Positions 1 through 7,057 of a DNA stretch of 26,206 nt are shown piece after piece (within the stretch, counting starts at the first letter, position 1; each line of letters begins with the position of its first letter). The position numbers and the translations under genes were made by a program. The DNA comes from an uncultured Actinomycetes bacterium. GTDB lineage: Bacteria; Actinomycetota; Aquicultoria; CAJVYJ01. The stretch covers positions 1 through 26,206 of the forward strand of contig CAJVYJ010000003.1 in the NCBI GenBank assembly GCA_913009475.1, in the 5' to 3' direction. Below the pieces are notes generated by a model, which saw only the letters and a program-made list of their open reading frames with translations, had not been told where the DNA came from and did no database searches.

Positions 1-126
1 TCAATAGTGTAATTGTCAGTCTTAGCTCGCAGACATTTATGTGTTTTTTTATCATTTTTTTTTTTTTTAATGATACGGCGACCACCGAGATCTACACTCT
101 TTCCCTACACGACGCTCTTCCGATCT
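1..126. other. Non-biological left end: low-complexity read tail plus Illumina P5/TruSeq universal adapter
   Basis: Positions 69-126 match the Illumina P5/TruSeq universal adapter, from AATGATACGGCGACC to GACGCTCTTCCGATCT. Positions 1-68 before it are T-rich low-quality tail. Reading through this stretch gives a false peptide (NDTATTEIYTLSLHDALPI) typical of translated adapter. Genomic sequence starts at 127. Confidence 0.98.
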
Positions 127-269
127 TGCAAAGCGCCGACGGTGAAATTATTCCCGCCCAAGTCATGGATGAAAGCAATCAAACAGTGACATTTGATCTA
201 AATCATCCATTGGCGGGTAAGGTGATAAACTTTGAAATAGAGGTCATAGATATCGATAAAGCCGCATAA
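127..269 (+). CDS. FKBP-type peptidyl-prolyl cis-trans isomerase (SlyD-like), C-terminal fragment
   Basis: Only the last 47 or so residues are present; the 5' part is lost at the adapter junction. The tail has a glutamine-valine stretch followed by VTFDLNHPLAGK and then FEIEVIDID. That is the hallmark end of SlyD-type FKBP isomerases, where the conserved 'NHPLAGK' loop precedes the last beta strand. The family speeds cis-trans isomerisation of prolyl bonds and often acts as a cytosolic chaperone. The histidine-rich metal-binding tail of some SlyD proteins is absent, since the protein ends in DKAA. No start or promoter can be seen. The family assignment is firm even though the gene is partial. 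Confidence 0.85.
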
Positions 270-337
270 TTTAGCAGCTGAGCTAATAGCATCTGAGCGA
301 CTCCGAACAGACTTTTTGATATTGAAAAAACGTTTTT

Positions 338-366
338 TTGTTTATATTTAGCCTATTTGCTACAAT
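338..366 (+). promoter_or_regulatory. Candidate sigma70-type promoter of the ferritin-like gene
   Basis: TTGTTT at 338-343 and TACAAT at 361-366 are separated by 17 bp, in an AT-rich stretch 34 bp before the ATG at 401. This is inferred from consensus only. Confidence 0.4.
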
Positions 367-400
367 TAAAACAACTAATCGTACCTGGTTTGGAGGATGC

Positions 401-922
401 ATGGAAAAATATTTTTGTAATGCAATTCAGTTATCGGTTGAGTTCGAGCATAGAAGCGAAGATTTTTATCGTTCGGCCATAGCACAAGTTAAAGATGAGT
501 TCGGTAAGAAGGCGCTGCAGTTTTTAGCTGATGATGAAATCAAGCATGTCGAGAAAATCAAAGCATTTAACACGGCTTTGCTTAGTCGAGACAATTTTGA
601 CCTGGAAGCTCAATGCTGTAGCGATTTACCGGAACGTTTAAGCGATTTTCTTGATGAAGTCGCCGCCAATAAATCCAAGGATATCAACGAGGAATCATCC
701 GATATTGATGTCTATGACGCGGCTTTGTCGATGGAAAAGACCGGGCATGAAGCTTATCTTAAAGCTTTTGAGGACGAGAAAGACCCCCGAGTAAAAAAAT
801 TCTTTAAATTTCTGGCTGACCAAGAGACGCTTCATTACAAATTATTGGAGGAGTCCAAGAGATACTTGGAAGACTCCAGTTATTATTTCGAGGATTACGG
901 CGGTTGGATATTCAGCACCTAG
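401..922 (+). CDS. Ferritin-like / rubrerythrin-domain diiron protein
   Basis: A 173-residue four-helix ferritin-like protein. The ATG at 401 is chosen because a GGAGG lies at 392-396; an upstream TTG at 338 has no ribosome site and would add an unrelated leader. The first half holds E-H residues of helices A and B, ending in a DEIKHVEKI motif. The second half repeats the pattern and ends in DQETLHYKLLEE, so both ExxH-type half-sites of a diiron centre are visible. There is no C-terminal rubredoxin CxxC domain, so it is closer to the erythrin-type ferritin-like family than to full rubrerythrin. The likely role is iron handling or peroxide defence in the cytosol, consistent with katA nearby. 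It converges on hemY, and a long inverted repeat lies between the two. Confidence 0.8.
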   Translation: MEKYFCNAIQLSVEFEHRSEDFYRSAIAQVKDEFGKKALQFLADDEIKHVEKIKAFNTALLSRDNFDLEAQCCSDLPERLSDFLDEVAANKSKDINEESSDIDVYDAALSMEKTGHEAYLKAFEDEKDPRVKKFFKFLADQETLHYKLLEESKRYLEDSSYYFEDYGGWIFST

Positions 923-926
923 GAAC

Positions 927-1008
927 GTAAAAGGGGCCAGGTCTTCAATCTTGATATTAGCGACTTCTTATCACGCTAATATCAAGATTGAAGACCTGGC
1001 CCCTTTAC
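927..1008. repeat. Long near-perfect inverted repeat (33-bp arms, 11-nt loop) between convergent genes
   Basis: Arms 930-962 and 974-1006 are exact reverse complements around an 11-nt loop, and pairing continues to 927 and 1008 with one extra A. The arm core (GGGGCCAGGTCTTCAATC, then TTGATATTAG) is a variant of repeats at 4.9 and 16.9 kb. It lies between the converging ferritin-like gene and hemY and could act as a two-way terminator. The last codons and the stop of hemY lie inside the right arm. Confidence 0.9.
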
Positions 1009-2187
1009 AAAACGCTTAAATTCCCGCAGCGACCGGGAGACGCAATCCTCCATCGCCAAGCCGAGCCAATAATTGCCGGTTATAAACAGGGGTTGATCGC
1101 TGATGAGCTCATCAATTTTATCAGTTATCTTATCATGACCGACTTTTAGGGCCGGCAGATAGTTGGTTTTAGCAACCGAATGAGTTATTTTTTCTTGATT
1201 TATGTGTAAAATCTCGCTGATACGTTTAAGTTTCGCTGCCTTGTCGAGTAAGTCGGGTTTAAAGTGAAAAGTAAAGCCGCGCCATCTCTCATCAGGGACA
1301 ACATCACGAGTCACAATAGAATAAAAGTTATCCTTTACAGGGACGATGATAGCCGCCGGCGCCAAGGCCACATCCTCCTTTTTTGCCGCTACCGCCAAGG
1401 TCTCCACTTTGCTGGAACCAATCTCTTTTAAAACAGCGGCGACTTCCGGAAATGAGGCGTTGAGCAATAAGGCTGCTGCCGGAACCGGGGCCGCCATCAC
1501 TAAATTGCGAGCCTGATAAGTGCCATTCGTAGTCTCAATGGAAAATAGATTACCTTGAAACTCTATATTTTTTACTTCCCTACCACCGGCAAATTCGATA
1601 TTGGCGTTGTCAATAGCGTTAACAATGGTCTGCAGGCCGTTCTTAAAAGTAAATTTCTTTAAAATATCCTTACGCCGCGAGCGCTTTTTAAATAGTAACT
1701 CGGCTGGAAAATCATCCGCGTCTTGAGAGACGACACCACTAAAAAGTTGTCTGAACAGCGCGTCATAATTGCCGTTGCCGACAATTTTTCCGTAATATGA
1801 TTTAATGGAGGCTCCTTTTTTACTTAGGGTAAATATGCGCGGGGCCTTGGTAAACAACTCTAAAAAATTCAACTTGGTAGTGATTGGTTTTGCTTCATCG
1901 CCGACCAATAACTTAAAAGGGACTTTTTTACGTTTCATTATCCGCTCCATCAAACCGTAGGCCTCGATAATACCGATTAAATTACCGTAAGAGTTGTAAC
2001 AAGTATGCGGCCCCAGTTCCAGCCAGAAACCGTCGGCGTCTTCCTTAAAAAAATGTGAATGTACAGCGCCGCCCCGCCTATCACTCTTCTCTAAAACTAA
2101 AGTCTTATAACCGGCGGCAGCGGTATAGTGCGCCATGCTCAAACCGCTGATACCTCCACCGACTACAATCACGTCATATTCAGACAT
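982..2187 (-). CDS. hemY: Proto/coproporphyrinogen oxidase (HemY/HemG family flavoprotein)
   Basis: A 401-residue FAD-dependent oxidase of late heme synthesis. It takes six electrons from protoporphyrinogen IX, or from coproporphyrinogen III in the coproporphyrin-dependent route. The N-terminus has the dinucleotide-binding VGGGISGLS (about residues 9-17), then EKSDRRGG and the family signature ELGPHT. The C-terminal FAD closure is ITGNYWLGLAMEDCVSRSL. It is shorter than the usual 440-470 residues. The start follows a GAGGAG ribosome site that sits in the 3' end of the extended hemH frame, 3 nt away, which supports translational coupling. The last eight residues (VKGPGLQS) and the stop codon are encoded by a dispersed repeat, so the native end seems to have been replaced. 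Substrate cannot be told from sequence; the nearby ahbD favours coproporphyrinogen III. Confidence 0.9.
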   Translation of the reverse strand: MSEYDVIVVGGGISGLSMAHYTAAAGYKTLVLEKSDRRGGAVHSHFFKEDADGFWLELGPHTCYNSYGNLIGIIEAYGLMERIMKRKKVPFKLLVGDEAKPITTKLNFLELFTKAPRIFTLSKKGASIKSYYGKIVGNGNYDALFRQLFSGVVSQDADDFPAELLFKKRSRRKDILKKFTFKNGLQTIVNAIDNANIEFAGGREVKNIEFQGNLFSIETTNGTYQARNLVMAAPVPAAALLLNASFPEVAAVLKEIGSSKVETLAVAAKKEDVALAPAAIIVPVKDNFYSIVTRDVVPDERWRGFTFHFKPDLLDKAAKLKRISEILHINQEKITHSVAKTNYLPALKVGHDKITDKIDELISDQPLFITGNYWLGLAMEDCVSRSLREFKRFVKGPGLQS

Positions 2188-2190
2188 TTT

Positions 2191-2286
2191 TTACAATCGC
2201 TCCTCTACTAATCCGGCCAGCGCCTTTATAAAAGGTTCTCGGCTATTTAACGAAGGGCGGCGCCTAAATTCAACAGCACCATGGTC
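2191..2286 (-). other. Conserved ferrochelatase C-terminus lying beyond an in-frame TAG
   Basis: Past the TAG at 2287-2289 the same frame stays open for 31 codons to a TAA at 2191-2193, 3 nt before hemY. It encodes DHGAVEFRR, PSLNSREPFI and KALAGLVEERL, the typical end of ferrochelatases (R-x-PSLN...PxFI...L). Counted through, the frame has 323 codons, a normal full length for the family. This tail is real hemH sequence, not chance. Confidence 0.85.
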
Positions 2287-3159
2287 CTAGGCTAATTTTT
2301 TATACAGTATGTCAATCTCATAAAGAGTTTCGATATGATCAGAGACAAAACTTATCGGCACTACTAAAATATGGTCTTTCCCCGCTGCCAATAGCTTAAT
2401 GATAGTAGCATCTGTCTGCGGTTCCATCCACTTTACCGGTCCGCTACGGCTCTGAAAAGCTATTTGCCAATTATAATCCCCGACTCTCTCCATCACCCCG
2501 TCTATAGTAGCTTGTAAATGCCCGGGATACGGATCGCCTTTATCGACGAATTCTTGAGGCAAGGCATGAGCGCTAAATAATATTTGTACTTGCCGCTTAT
2601 CGCTTACCGAGAAGCGCGCCAGCTCCTCAGTGACGGTCTCCGCTAAAACGTCTAAGTAAAGCGGTTCATCATACCATTTATCTATGACCTCGACAGCAAC
2701 ATCAGCTTTTAATTTCTTAAGGGTCAGATTAAATTCGTTAACGCAGGAACCGGTTGTCGCCCGCGAATAGTGGGGAAATAAGCTAAGCGCTACTATTTTG
2801 CTAAAACCGTCGGCGATAATACGCTCAACCGTCTCCTCGATGAGAGGGTGCCAATAGCGCATGCCCACGTAAGCTTTAATTTCTATGTCCCGTTTTCCCA
2901 CTCTTTTATTTAGCAAAACTTCCAGGGCATGCGCTTGCTTATTGGTAATTTCAGTTATAGGCGAGCCGCCGCCGATAGCTTGGTAACGAGCCGCTACCTT
3001 TTTTGAACGACTGCCGGATATTACTCGCGCCAACAGCGGTTGGAGCGGTAGTCTTATTATCTCCCGATCGGAAAATAGATTAAGCAAAAAGGGTTTAATG
3101 GCGGCGATGGAATCAGGCCCGCCTAGATTTAATAGCAGCAACGCGACTTTCTCAGCCAT
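2287..3159 (-). CDS. hemH: Ferrochelatase (protoporphyrin or coproporphyrin), interrupted by TAG
   Basis: Inserts Fe2+ into protoporphyrin IX or coproporphyrin III. The first 290 residues show the family in order: LLLNLGGPDS near the N-terminus, AIGGGSPI, the loop FPHYSRATTG, the active-site histidine in FSAHALPQEF, and FQSRSGPVKWMEP followed by VVPISFVSDHIETLYEID. Family members run about 310-340 residues; this frame stops early at TAG after LYKKLA, and the missing end is encoded just downstream in the same frame. A single base change from CAG, AAG or GAG would explain it. The core catalytic residues precede the stop, so the short product might keep some activity. The ATG at 3159 follows a GGGGAGAG site. 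It forms an operon with hemY. Confidence 0.9.
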   Translation of the reverse strand: MAEKVALLLLNLGGPDSIAAIKPFLLNLFSDREIIRLPLQPLLARVISGSRSKKVAARYQAIGGGSPITEITNKQAHALEVLLNKRVGKRDIEIKAYVGMRYWHPLIEETVERIIADGFSKIVALSLFPHYSRATTGSCVNEFNLTLKKLKADVAVEVIDKWYDEPLYLDVLAETVTEELARFSVSDKRQVQILFSAHALPQEFVDKGDPYPGHLQATIDGVMERVGDYNWQIAFQSRSGPVKWMEPQTDATIIKLLAAGKDHILVVPISFVSDHIETLYEIDILYKKLA

Positions 3160-3221
3160 ACTCTCCCCGTATGAACAGTTTATTTTCTAACCCGACTTAT
3201 TTTACCTTTATTAACAATGAT

Positions 3222-3243
3222 TGGCTAGAAGCATGACCGAAAA
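3222..3243. repeat. Short direct repeat flanking katA (3' copy)
   Basis: CTAGAAGCATGACCGAAAAC here and CTAGAAGCGTGGCCGAAAAC at about 4848-4870 differ at two positions and lie in the same orientation on either side of katA. They could mark the edges of an inserted katA segment; this is inference. Confidence 0.5.
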
Positions 3244-3264
3244 CCCTGAATCGTCCAATATTAG

Positions 3265-4785
3265 CTATTTCGCCCCTCCTTGCGTGGCTTTGACCCGTTC
3301 CTCTTGCGACATTTCCGCTAACCGCATCACATCCGCCACGTCAATTCCTAAGCCTTTAGCGACGCGACTTCCGTAGTCAGAGTCAGCTTTATAAAAAATA
3401 GCTGTTTGGCGTAGTTGAATACGTTTCTTAGCATTATCTAAGTGAGGGATGATATTATCGATTAGATGATCGCGGTCTTCATCAGTCATAGCGCGACGAT
3501 AAAGTTCCCCGGCTTGAAAAAAATCCTCGTCATCGAGGGTGTAAGAATGACGCGCCGCGGTTCCGCAGAGATCAAATGCCGGTTCAGCAACGTTTGGCCG
3601 CGGTTCCGGACCGCCAAAGCTGTTGGGATAATAATTTGGGCTGCCGCCGCCGTTGTCGCCCAAGCACATTAATCCGTCACGTTGATAGTCATTAACCTCA
3701 GCGGCTTTGGGTCTATTGATTGGCAGCATATGATAATTGGGGCCCAAACGATGAACATGGCTGTCATGATAGGCGAATAGTCGCCCTTGAAGCATCTTAT
3801 CAGGTGACGCCGCAATCCCCGGAACGAAATTAGCGGGAGAAAAAGCAGCTTGTTCCACTTCGGCAAAGTAGTTTTTAGGATTACGATTGAGCACCAATCG
3901 TCCTATTGTAATTGGTGGAAAGTCAGCGTGGAACCAAACTTTGGTTATATCGAAAGGGTCAAAGCGGTATTTATCCGCTTGCTCAGGTGTCATTATCTGG
4001 ACCTCCAGCCGCCAGGAAGGATAGTCGCCTTGTTCGATAGCCCGATATAGGTCCCGCGTCGCGTGGTCTGGGTCCTCACCTGCCAACTTAGCGGCTTCAT
4101 CCCCGGTCAGGTTCTGAATGCCCTGTTCAGTTTTGAAATGATACTGCACCCAATAATAGTCACCCTTATCGTTGTACCACTTGAAAGCATGGCTACTGTA
4201 ACCGTTCATGTGGCGGACTGTCTTTGGCGTACCGCGATCGGAAAATAGAATAGTCACTTGATGAATCGACTCCGGCGTCAGTGAAAGAAAATCCCAAAAC
4301 ATGTCCGCGTCTTTCAAGTTAGTCTCCGGGTGGCGTTTTTGAGTATGGATAAAGTCAGGAAATTTCAGAGGGTCCCGTATAAAAAAGACGGGAGTATTGT
4401 TCCCGGCCATGTCGTAATTACCTTCCTCGGTATAGAACTTCAGCGCGAATCCGCGGGGATCACGCGCGGCGTCGGCTGAACCCTTTTCGCCGCCCACAGT
4501 GGAAAAACGAGCAAATACATCTGTGCGTTTCCCGATCTCCGAAAGAAATTTGGCTTTTGTGTACTTGGTAACATCAGCGGTGACCTCAAAATATCCGTGC
4601 GCCCCCGCTCCCTTGGCATGCACCACACGCTCAGGTATGCGTTCACGATTAAAATGACCGAGTTTTTCCAATAGGTGGGTATCCTCTAGTAAAATCGGGC
4701 CTGAGCTTCCCGCTGTCTTGCTGTTGTTATCGTCGTCAACAATCGCGCCAAAACCAGTAGTGTAGGCTTTTTTATTTTTTGACAT
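3265..4785 (-). CDS. katA: Monofunctional heme catalase
   Basis: A 506-residue catalase of the small-subunit, clade 3 type, splitting H2O2 to water and O2 with heme b. Visible family sites are the distal histidine in RVVHAKGAGAHG, the RFSTVGGEKGSADAARDPRG region, the distal asparagine in NNTPVFFIRD, and the proximal heme tyrosine in RLFAYHDSHVHRLG. The end is the usual HLDNAKKRIQLRQ helix with a short tail. The ATG at 4785 has AGGAG 8 nt upstream. There is no signal peptide, so it is cytosolic. It lies between hemH and the cassette island on the same strand as the heme genes, which supply its cofactor. Short direct repeats flank it. No PerR or OxyR site could be assigned with confidence. Confidence 0.97.
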   Translation of the reverse strand: MSKNKKAYTTGFGAIVDDDNNSKTAGSSGPILLEDTHLLEKLGHFNRERIPERVVHAKGAGAHGYFEVTADVTKYTKAKFLSEIGKRTDVFARFSTVGGEKGSADAARDPRGFALKFYTEEGNYDMAGNNTPVFFIRDPLKFPDFIHTQKRHPETNLKDADMFWDFLSLTPESIHQVTILFSDRGTPKTVRHMNGYSSHAFKWYNDKGDYYWVQYHFKTEQGIQNLTGDEAAKLAGEDPDHATRDLYRAIEQGDYPSWRLEVQIMTPEQADKYRFDPFDITKVWFHADFPPITIGRLVLNRNPKNYFAEVEQAAFSPANFVPGIAASPDKMLQGRLFAYHDSHVHRLGPNYHMLPINRPKAAEVNDYQRDGLMCLGDNGGGSPNYYPNSFGGPEPRPNVAEPAFDLCGTAARHSYTLDDEDFFQAGELYRRAMTDEDRDHLIDNIIPHLDNAKKRIQLRQTAIFYKADSDYGSRVAKGLGIDVADVMRLAEMSQEERVKATQGGAK

Positions 4786-4847
4786 ACTAAAACTCCTTTT
4801 TTTGCTTTCTTACTATCCTTTACTTACCAATAAATGGATATGCTAAA

Positions 4848-4870
4848 CCTAGAAGCGTGGCCGAAAACCC
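4848..4870. repeat. Short direct repeat flanking katA (5' copy)
   Basis: Partner of the 3222-3243 repeat, with two mismatches over the shared 20 bp. It lies about 65 bp upstream of the katA start. Confidence 0.5.
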
Positions 4871-4876
4871 AATCTT

Positions 4877-4990
4877 TAAGCTCGCTACGCTCATGAAAAA
4901 GGGGTCAAATCTTCAATCTTGACAATTCGCAAGCTCGTTACCAGGCCATTCCGCAAAAAAGGGGTCGGATCTTCAATCTTGACATTAGGG
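4877..4990 (+). repeat. Composite repeat: two 60-bp units carrying the GGGGTC...TCTTCAATCTTGAC motif
   Basis: GGGGTC starts at 4901 and at 4961, exactly 60 bp apart. Each is preceded by an A-run and an AAGCTCG-TAC stretch and followed by TCTTCAATCTTGACA. The same two-unit element, including its linker, occurs in reverse orientation at 16888-16978, and one variant forms the palindrome at 927-1008. It is a dispersed short interspersed repeat of this genome. No coding sequence is seen. Confidence 0.85.
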
Positions 4991-5550
4991 GATGTTGTTG
5001 CTTTCGTTGCATTACTAATTATTTTCATCGATATCTACCGATGGATGAAAAAGAAGCGCCAGATGAACTGGCGCGCTACACATCTTACGCTACTGAAGAA
5101 ACGTTTATTTATTCTACGAGAAATGTGTCTCGCAGGCTTTAGCGAACATGGTCTCGCCGGGAGCGCCGCAAAAAAACCAATTGACCGCGTCCTTATTTTT
5201 TTGACCGGGCAACGGTACTTTTCGGCCGGAACCCTAGAACCGGATGCCATTTTCATATACTTTTACAAGCTTGTCAGCATAAATCATTTTTTTTATTTTT
5301 CTCTGATACTAACAGGGTCTTGGTCTTCTTATAGAATTAATTATAATGCATAATTATGCAGCTTGATATCTCATTATTTCGGGTTGATGCGGGCGGTACA
5401 CTTCTCTACCGGCTGGAATATCCGGCTAGGTATTCTTAGTTTTTATGTTTTTTTCATAGTCTCTTTATTTAAAAGGTTTTACCGAAAATTGAAATTCACC
5501 CTTCTAAAACATGTTGCTGTCGGCAGCCAGGTTAAGTGTTTTGTTATATA
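4991..5550. other. Non-coding stretch with hairpins, a 14-bp palindrome and a recurrent two-hairpin element
   Basis: No convincing gene. A 7-bp stem, GCGCCAG with CTGGCGC, lies at 5057-5075. At 5105-5165 two successive hairpins (CGAGA with TCTCG, then GCGA with TCGC, ending GGGAGC) recur in diverged form at about 14105-14162. TGCATAATTATGCA at 5347-5360 is a perfect palindrome. Positions 5339-5386 resemble 12229-12276. The segment next to the DUF2442 stop (about 5470-5550) may be a degraded attC but does not meet the pattern. Confidence 0.55.
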
Positions 5551-5811
5551 TCATTTCATTTTTATTGGGAACCTTTCCGGATGATTAATAATCTCCGTGG
5601 TAAGATCAACATCCAAATCCGGCCAATAGAAGTGTCCGGCTTGTGTTTCTTTAATGTTAATAATTCTTCCTACTGGAGCATCTTTGAACCAGGGGAAATC
5701 TTCATAAAACATGAATAACTCTCTACCCTCGGCCGGCAACCATACTCCATTCGCGGAGATATGGGTAATTTCAGCTTTTTCGGTGTTCTTCCCAAGCGTT
5801 TTTGATTTCAT
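5551..5811 (-). CDS. DUF2442-family protein, partner of a DUF4160 protein
   Basis: An 86-residue protein with the DUF2442 features ELFMFYEDFPWFKDAP, GHFYWPDLDVDL and a final HPERFPI. The ATG at 5811 is preferred over an upstream TTG because GAGG sits about 9 nt before it. It overlaps the 3' end of the upstream DUF4160 frame by 41 nt, and DUF4160 and DUF2442 genes are commonly paired. A toxin-antitoxin-like role has been supposed for such pairs, but I see no direct proof here. The same pair, well diverged and in the same order, occurs at 7443-7966. The partner reading frame is broken here, so this gene may survive alone. Confidence 0.75.
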   Translation of the reverse strand: MKSKTLGKNTEKAEITHISANGVWLPAEGRELFMFYEDFPWFKDAPVGRIINIKETQAGHFYWPDLDVDLTTEIINHPERFPIKMK

Positions 5812-6015
5812 CGTAATGTTCCTCAATAATATTTTTAATTTCTTTCAATTGAGCCCGTGATAAATGATAGTTTTTTGCCAACTGAATATCCGGTTCCAAC
5901 CAAAACTTAGCTTCTCCATCAGCGCAAGCTATATGAATATGCTTTCTTTTCTATTCTCTTCTCTTGAAAAGAAAAACAGCCTATAACCTTTTACTCTTAA
6001 AATAGTCGGACTCAA
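5771..6015 (-). pseudogene. DUF4160-family gene with a one-base frameshift
   Basis: From a TTG at 6015, preceded by AAAGGGAA, the frame reads SPTILRVKGYRLFFFSREEN, the standard DUF4160 N-terminus. It then meets a stop near 5938. In the next frame the family continues: HIHIACADGEAKFWLEP, then LAKNYHLSRAQL, and on to a TGA at 5771. The span is 245 nt, one short of 82 codons, so a single-base deletion near 5947-5955 explains the break. It could be a true mutation or an assembly error. In DUF4160 the HIHV/HIHI motif just after the break is the most conserved part. It leads into DUF2442 with a 41-nt overlap. Confidence 0.7.
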
Positions 6016-6204
6016 TTATTTTATATTCCCTTTTTTAGTTTTTTATTATAGCATGACGTCTAAAATCAGCGGAGACTATGCATGACCTGCTTCTTGTCGT
6101 GAGTAGAAATTCCATGATACCACTTATTACGCCTTGTTATCATATTGAACCGGCAAAAATAGAGTAAAGGTAATATGTGGCTGATAATTGCCTATCGCCC
6201 CCGC

Positions 6205-6459
6205 TTAATAACAGCATTTTTTATACTTTTTCTCGCTCCCGCATGGACAGGGTTCGTTGCGCCCGATTTTTTTCGATAGCTCCGCATCATATAGAATTAA
6301 CACCGTTTTTAAGTCTGAAATGTCCTCAGGTTTATCCGGATCAAGTGTAATCAGATGATACCATCCAAACTCTAAGCAGATATCGGATACGTACTCCCGA
6401 CGTTCCAGTGTTTGCACATGAACTAAAATTGGCCTTTCCAGTGACCCAATCCTTGCCAT
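6205..6459 (-). CDS. Small SEC-C metal-binding motif protein (PBPRA1643-like)
   Basis: An 84-residue protein ending in the zinc-binding SEC-C motif, GRNEPCPCGSEKKYKKCCY, as in the SecA C-terminus. The first half (LGSLERP-like start, HVQTLERRE, then LDPDKPEDISDL) follows the PBPRA1643 family of small SWIM/SEC-C proteins, though this copy lacks the longer N-terminal basic segment of some members. Function is unknown; the motif usually binds zinc and contacts protein or nucleic acid. GAAGGTGAG upstream gives a fair ribosome site. An attC-like palindrome lies 46 bp upstream of its start, so it reads as a cassette gene. No clear attC follows its stop. Confidence 0.75.
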   Translation of the reverse strand: MARIGSLERPILVHVQTLERREYVSDICLEFGWYHLITLDPDKPEDISDLKTVLILYDAELSKKIGRNEPCPCGSEKKYKKCCY

Positions 6460-6504
6460 TAACTCACCTTCTCATGCTCTGACCGATTAGTTTTGTTCTT
6501 TTTT

Positions 6505-6564
6505 AGCATAACTTCTTTTTGGCCGGTAATAATGCCAACTATCAACTGAATTCTATTGTTATCT
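6505..6564 (-). repeat. attC-like recombination site
   Basis: Read on the minus strand it runs from AGATAAC to AGTTATGCT over 60 bp, with a TTGGC...CCGGCCAA inner palindrome. It follows the hicA stop by 3 bp and precedes the SEC-C gene. Confidence 0.65.
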
Positions 6565-6566
6565 GA

Positions 6567-6782
6567 CTATAAATCTTTTGGCTGTAATCCAGTATGTTTC
6601 GCAATTCGCGATAGCATCCTAGATCCGATTTCTTCTTTGTCGTGGAACGCGAAGATGTAATTAGGGTGGCCTGGTTTTGATAGAATTTTATGAGATGTTC
6701 CTGATTGACGCTTAACCACCCAGCCTATTCGAAGCAAAGCGGCAAGCACTTTCCTTGCCCGTGTGCTTGGCCACTTACTCAC
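6567..6782 (-). CDS. hicA: HicA-type mRNA interferase toxin
   Basis: A 71-residue HicA toxin with a double-stranded-RNA-binding fold that cleaves mRNA. The order is helix (ARKVLAALLRIGW), the active-site histidine strand QSGTSHKIL, a basic strand HPNYIFAFHDKEEI, and the closing helix MLSRIAKHTGLQPKDL. The start is GTG at 6782, overlapping the hicB stop by 4 nt (GTGA), which ties translation of the pair. The antitoxin gene comes first, an order found in many hicBA loci. The frame is intact and ends in TAG directly before an attC-like site. A frameshifted remnant with a similar C-terminus (GLRPKDLL) lies near 11.05 kb. Confidence 0.88.
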   Translation of the reverse strand: MSKWPSTRARKVLAALLRIGWVVKRQSGTSHKILSKPGHPNYIFAFHDKEEIGSRMLSRIAKHTGLQPKDL

Positions 6783-6985
6783 GCGGCGGCAAAAGAAATG
6801 TTTTTTATATCCAAACTTTCTTCGCCGTGCTCCAGACGATCAGCAATAACACGCAAAGCAAGCACTTGCACCTTTGCCTTTGCCTCGTTTTGTGTTTGTC
6901 CGTAAGCCATCACACCGGGAAGGGCCGCGATTTCGGCTAACCAGCGCCCATCAATTTCTTGTTCGATTTCCAGTATTAATTTCAT
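6779..6985 (-). CDS. hicB: HicB-type antitoxin
   Basis: A 68-residue partial-RNase-H-fold antitoxin. It starts MKLILEIEQEIDGRWLAEI, then the HicB core ALPGVMAYGQT and a helix NEAKAKVQVLALRVIADRL. It neutralises HicA and in many systems represses its own promoter, but no separate helix-turn-helix or ribbon-helix-helix tail is present here, so repression may be weak or absent. The ATG at 6985 is chosen because GGTGAGG lies just before it; a GTG at 6994 would place the start inside that site. It overlaps hicA by 4 nt. The spacer to the upstream hypothetical gene is short (72 bp) and holds no clear attC. Confidence 0.85.
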   Translation of the reverse strand: MKLILEIEQEIDGRWLAEIAALPGVMAYGQTQNEAKAKVQVLALRVIADRLEHGEESLDIKNISFAAA

Positions 6986-7057
6986 TTCCCTCACCAGCTT
7001 ACATACTTGTTTATGATATTATCATATTTTCAACGATTTTGTTTTCCATGTAAAACT

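Noticed and set aside
39..126. Protein-coding N-terminus fused to the SlyD fragment
   Set aside because: It is translated Illumina adapter and T-rich tail, not genomic sequence.
2287..2289. General reassignment of TAG or pyrrolysine use to explain hemH
   Set aside because: Several intact genes here end in TAG at the expected family length (katA, ferritin-like, hicA, copG), and ferrochelatase is not a known pyrrolysine protein. A mutation or assembly error is simpler.
3466..4646. Open frames overlapping katA on other frames and strand
   Set aside because: They are shadows of the strongly conserved catalase gene and show no domain of their own.
4901..4986. CRISPR-like repeats at 4.9 and 16.9 kb
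   Set aside because: Only two units per site with a shared linker instead of unique spacers; they form a dispersed composite repeat.
4919..5353. A 144-codon open frame on the + strand
   Set aside because: It starts inside a dispersed repeat, has no ribosome site, no recognisable domain, and runs through several hairpins; non-coding is more likely.
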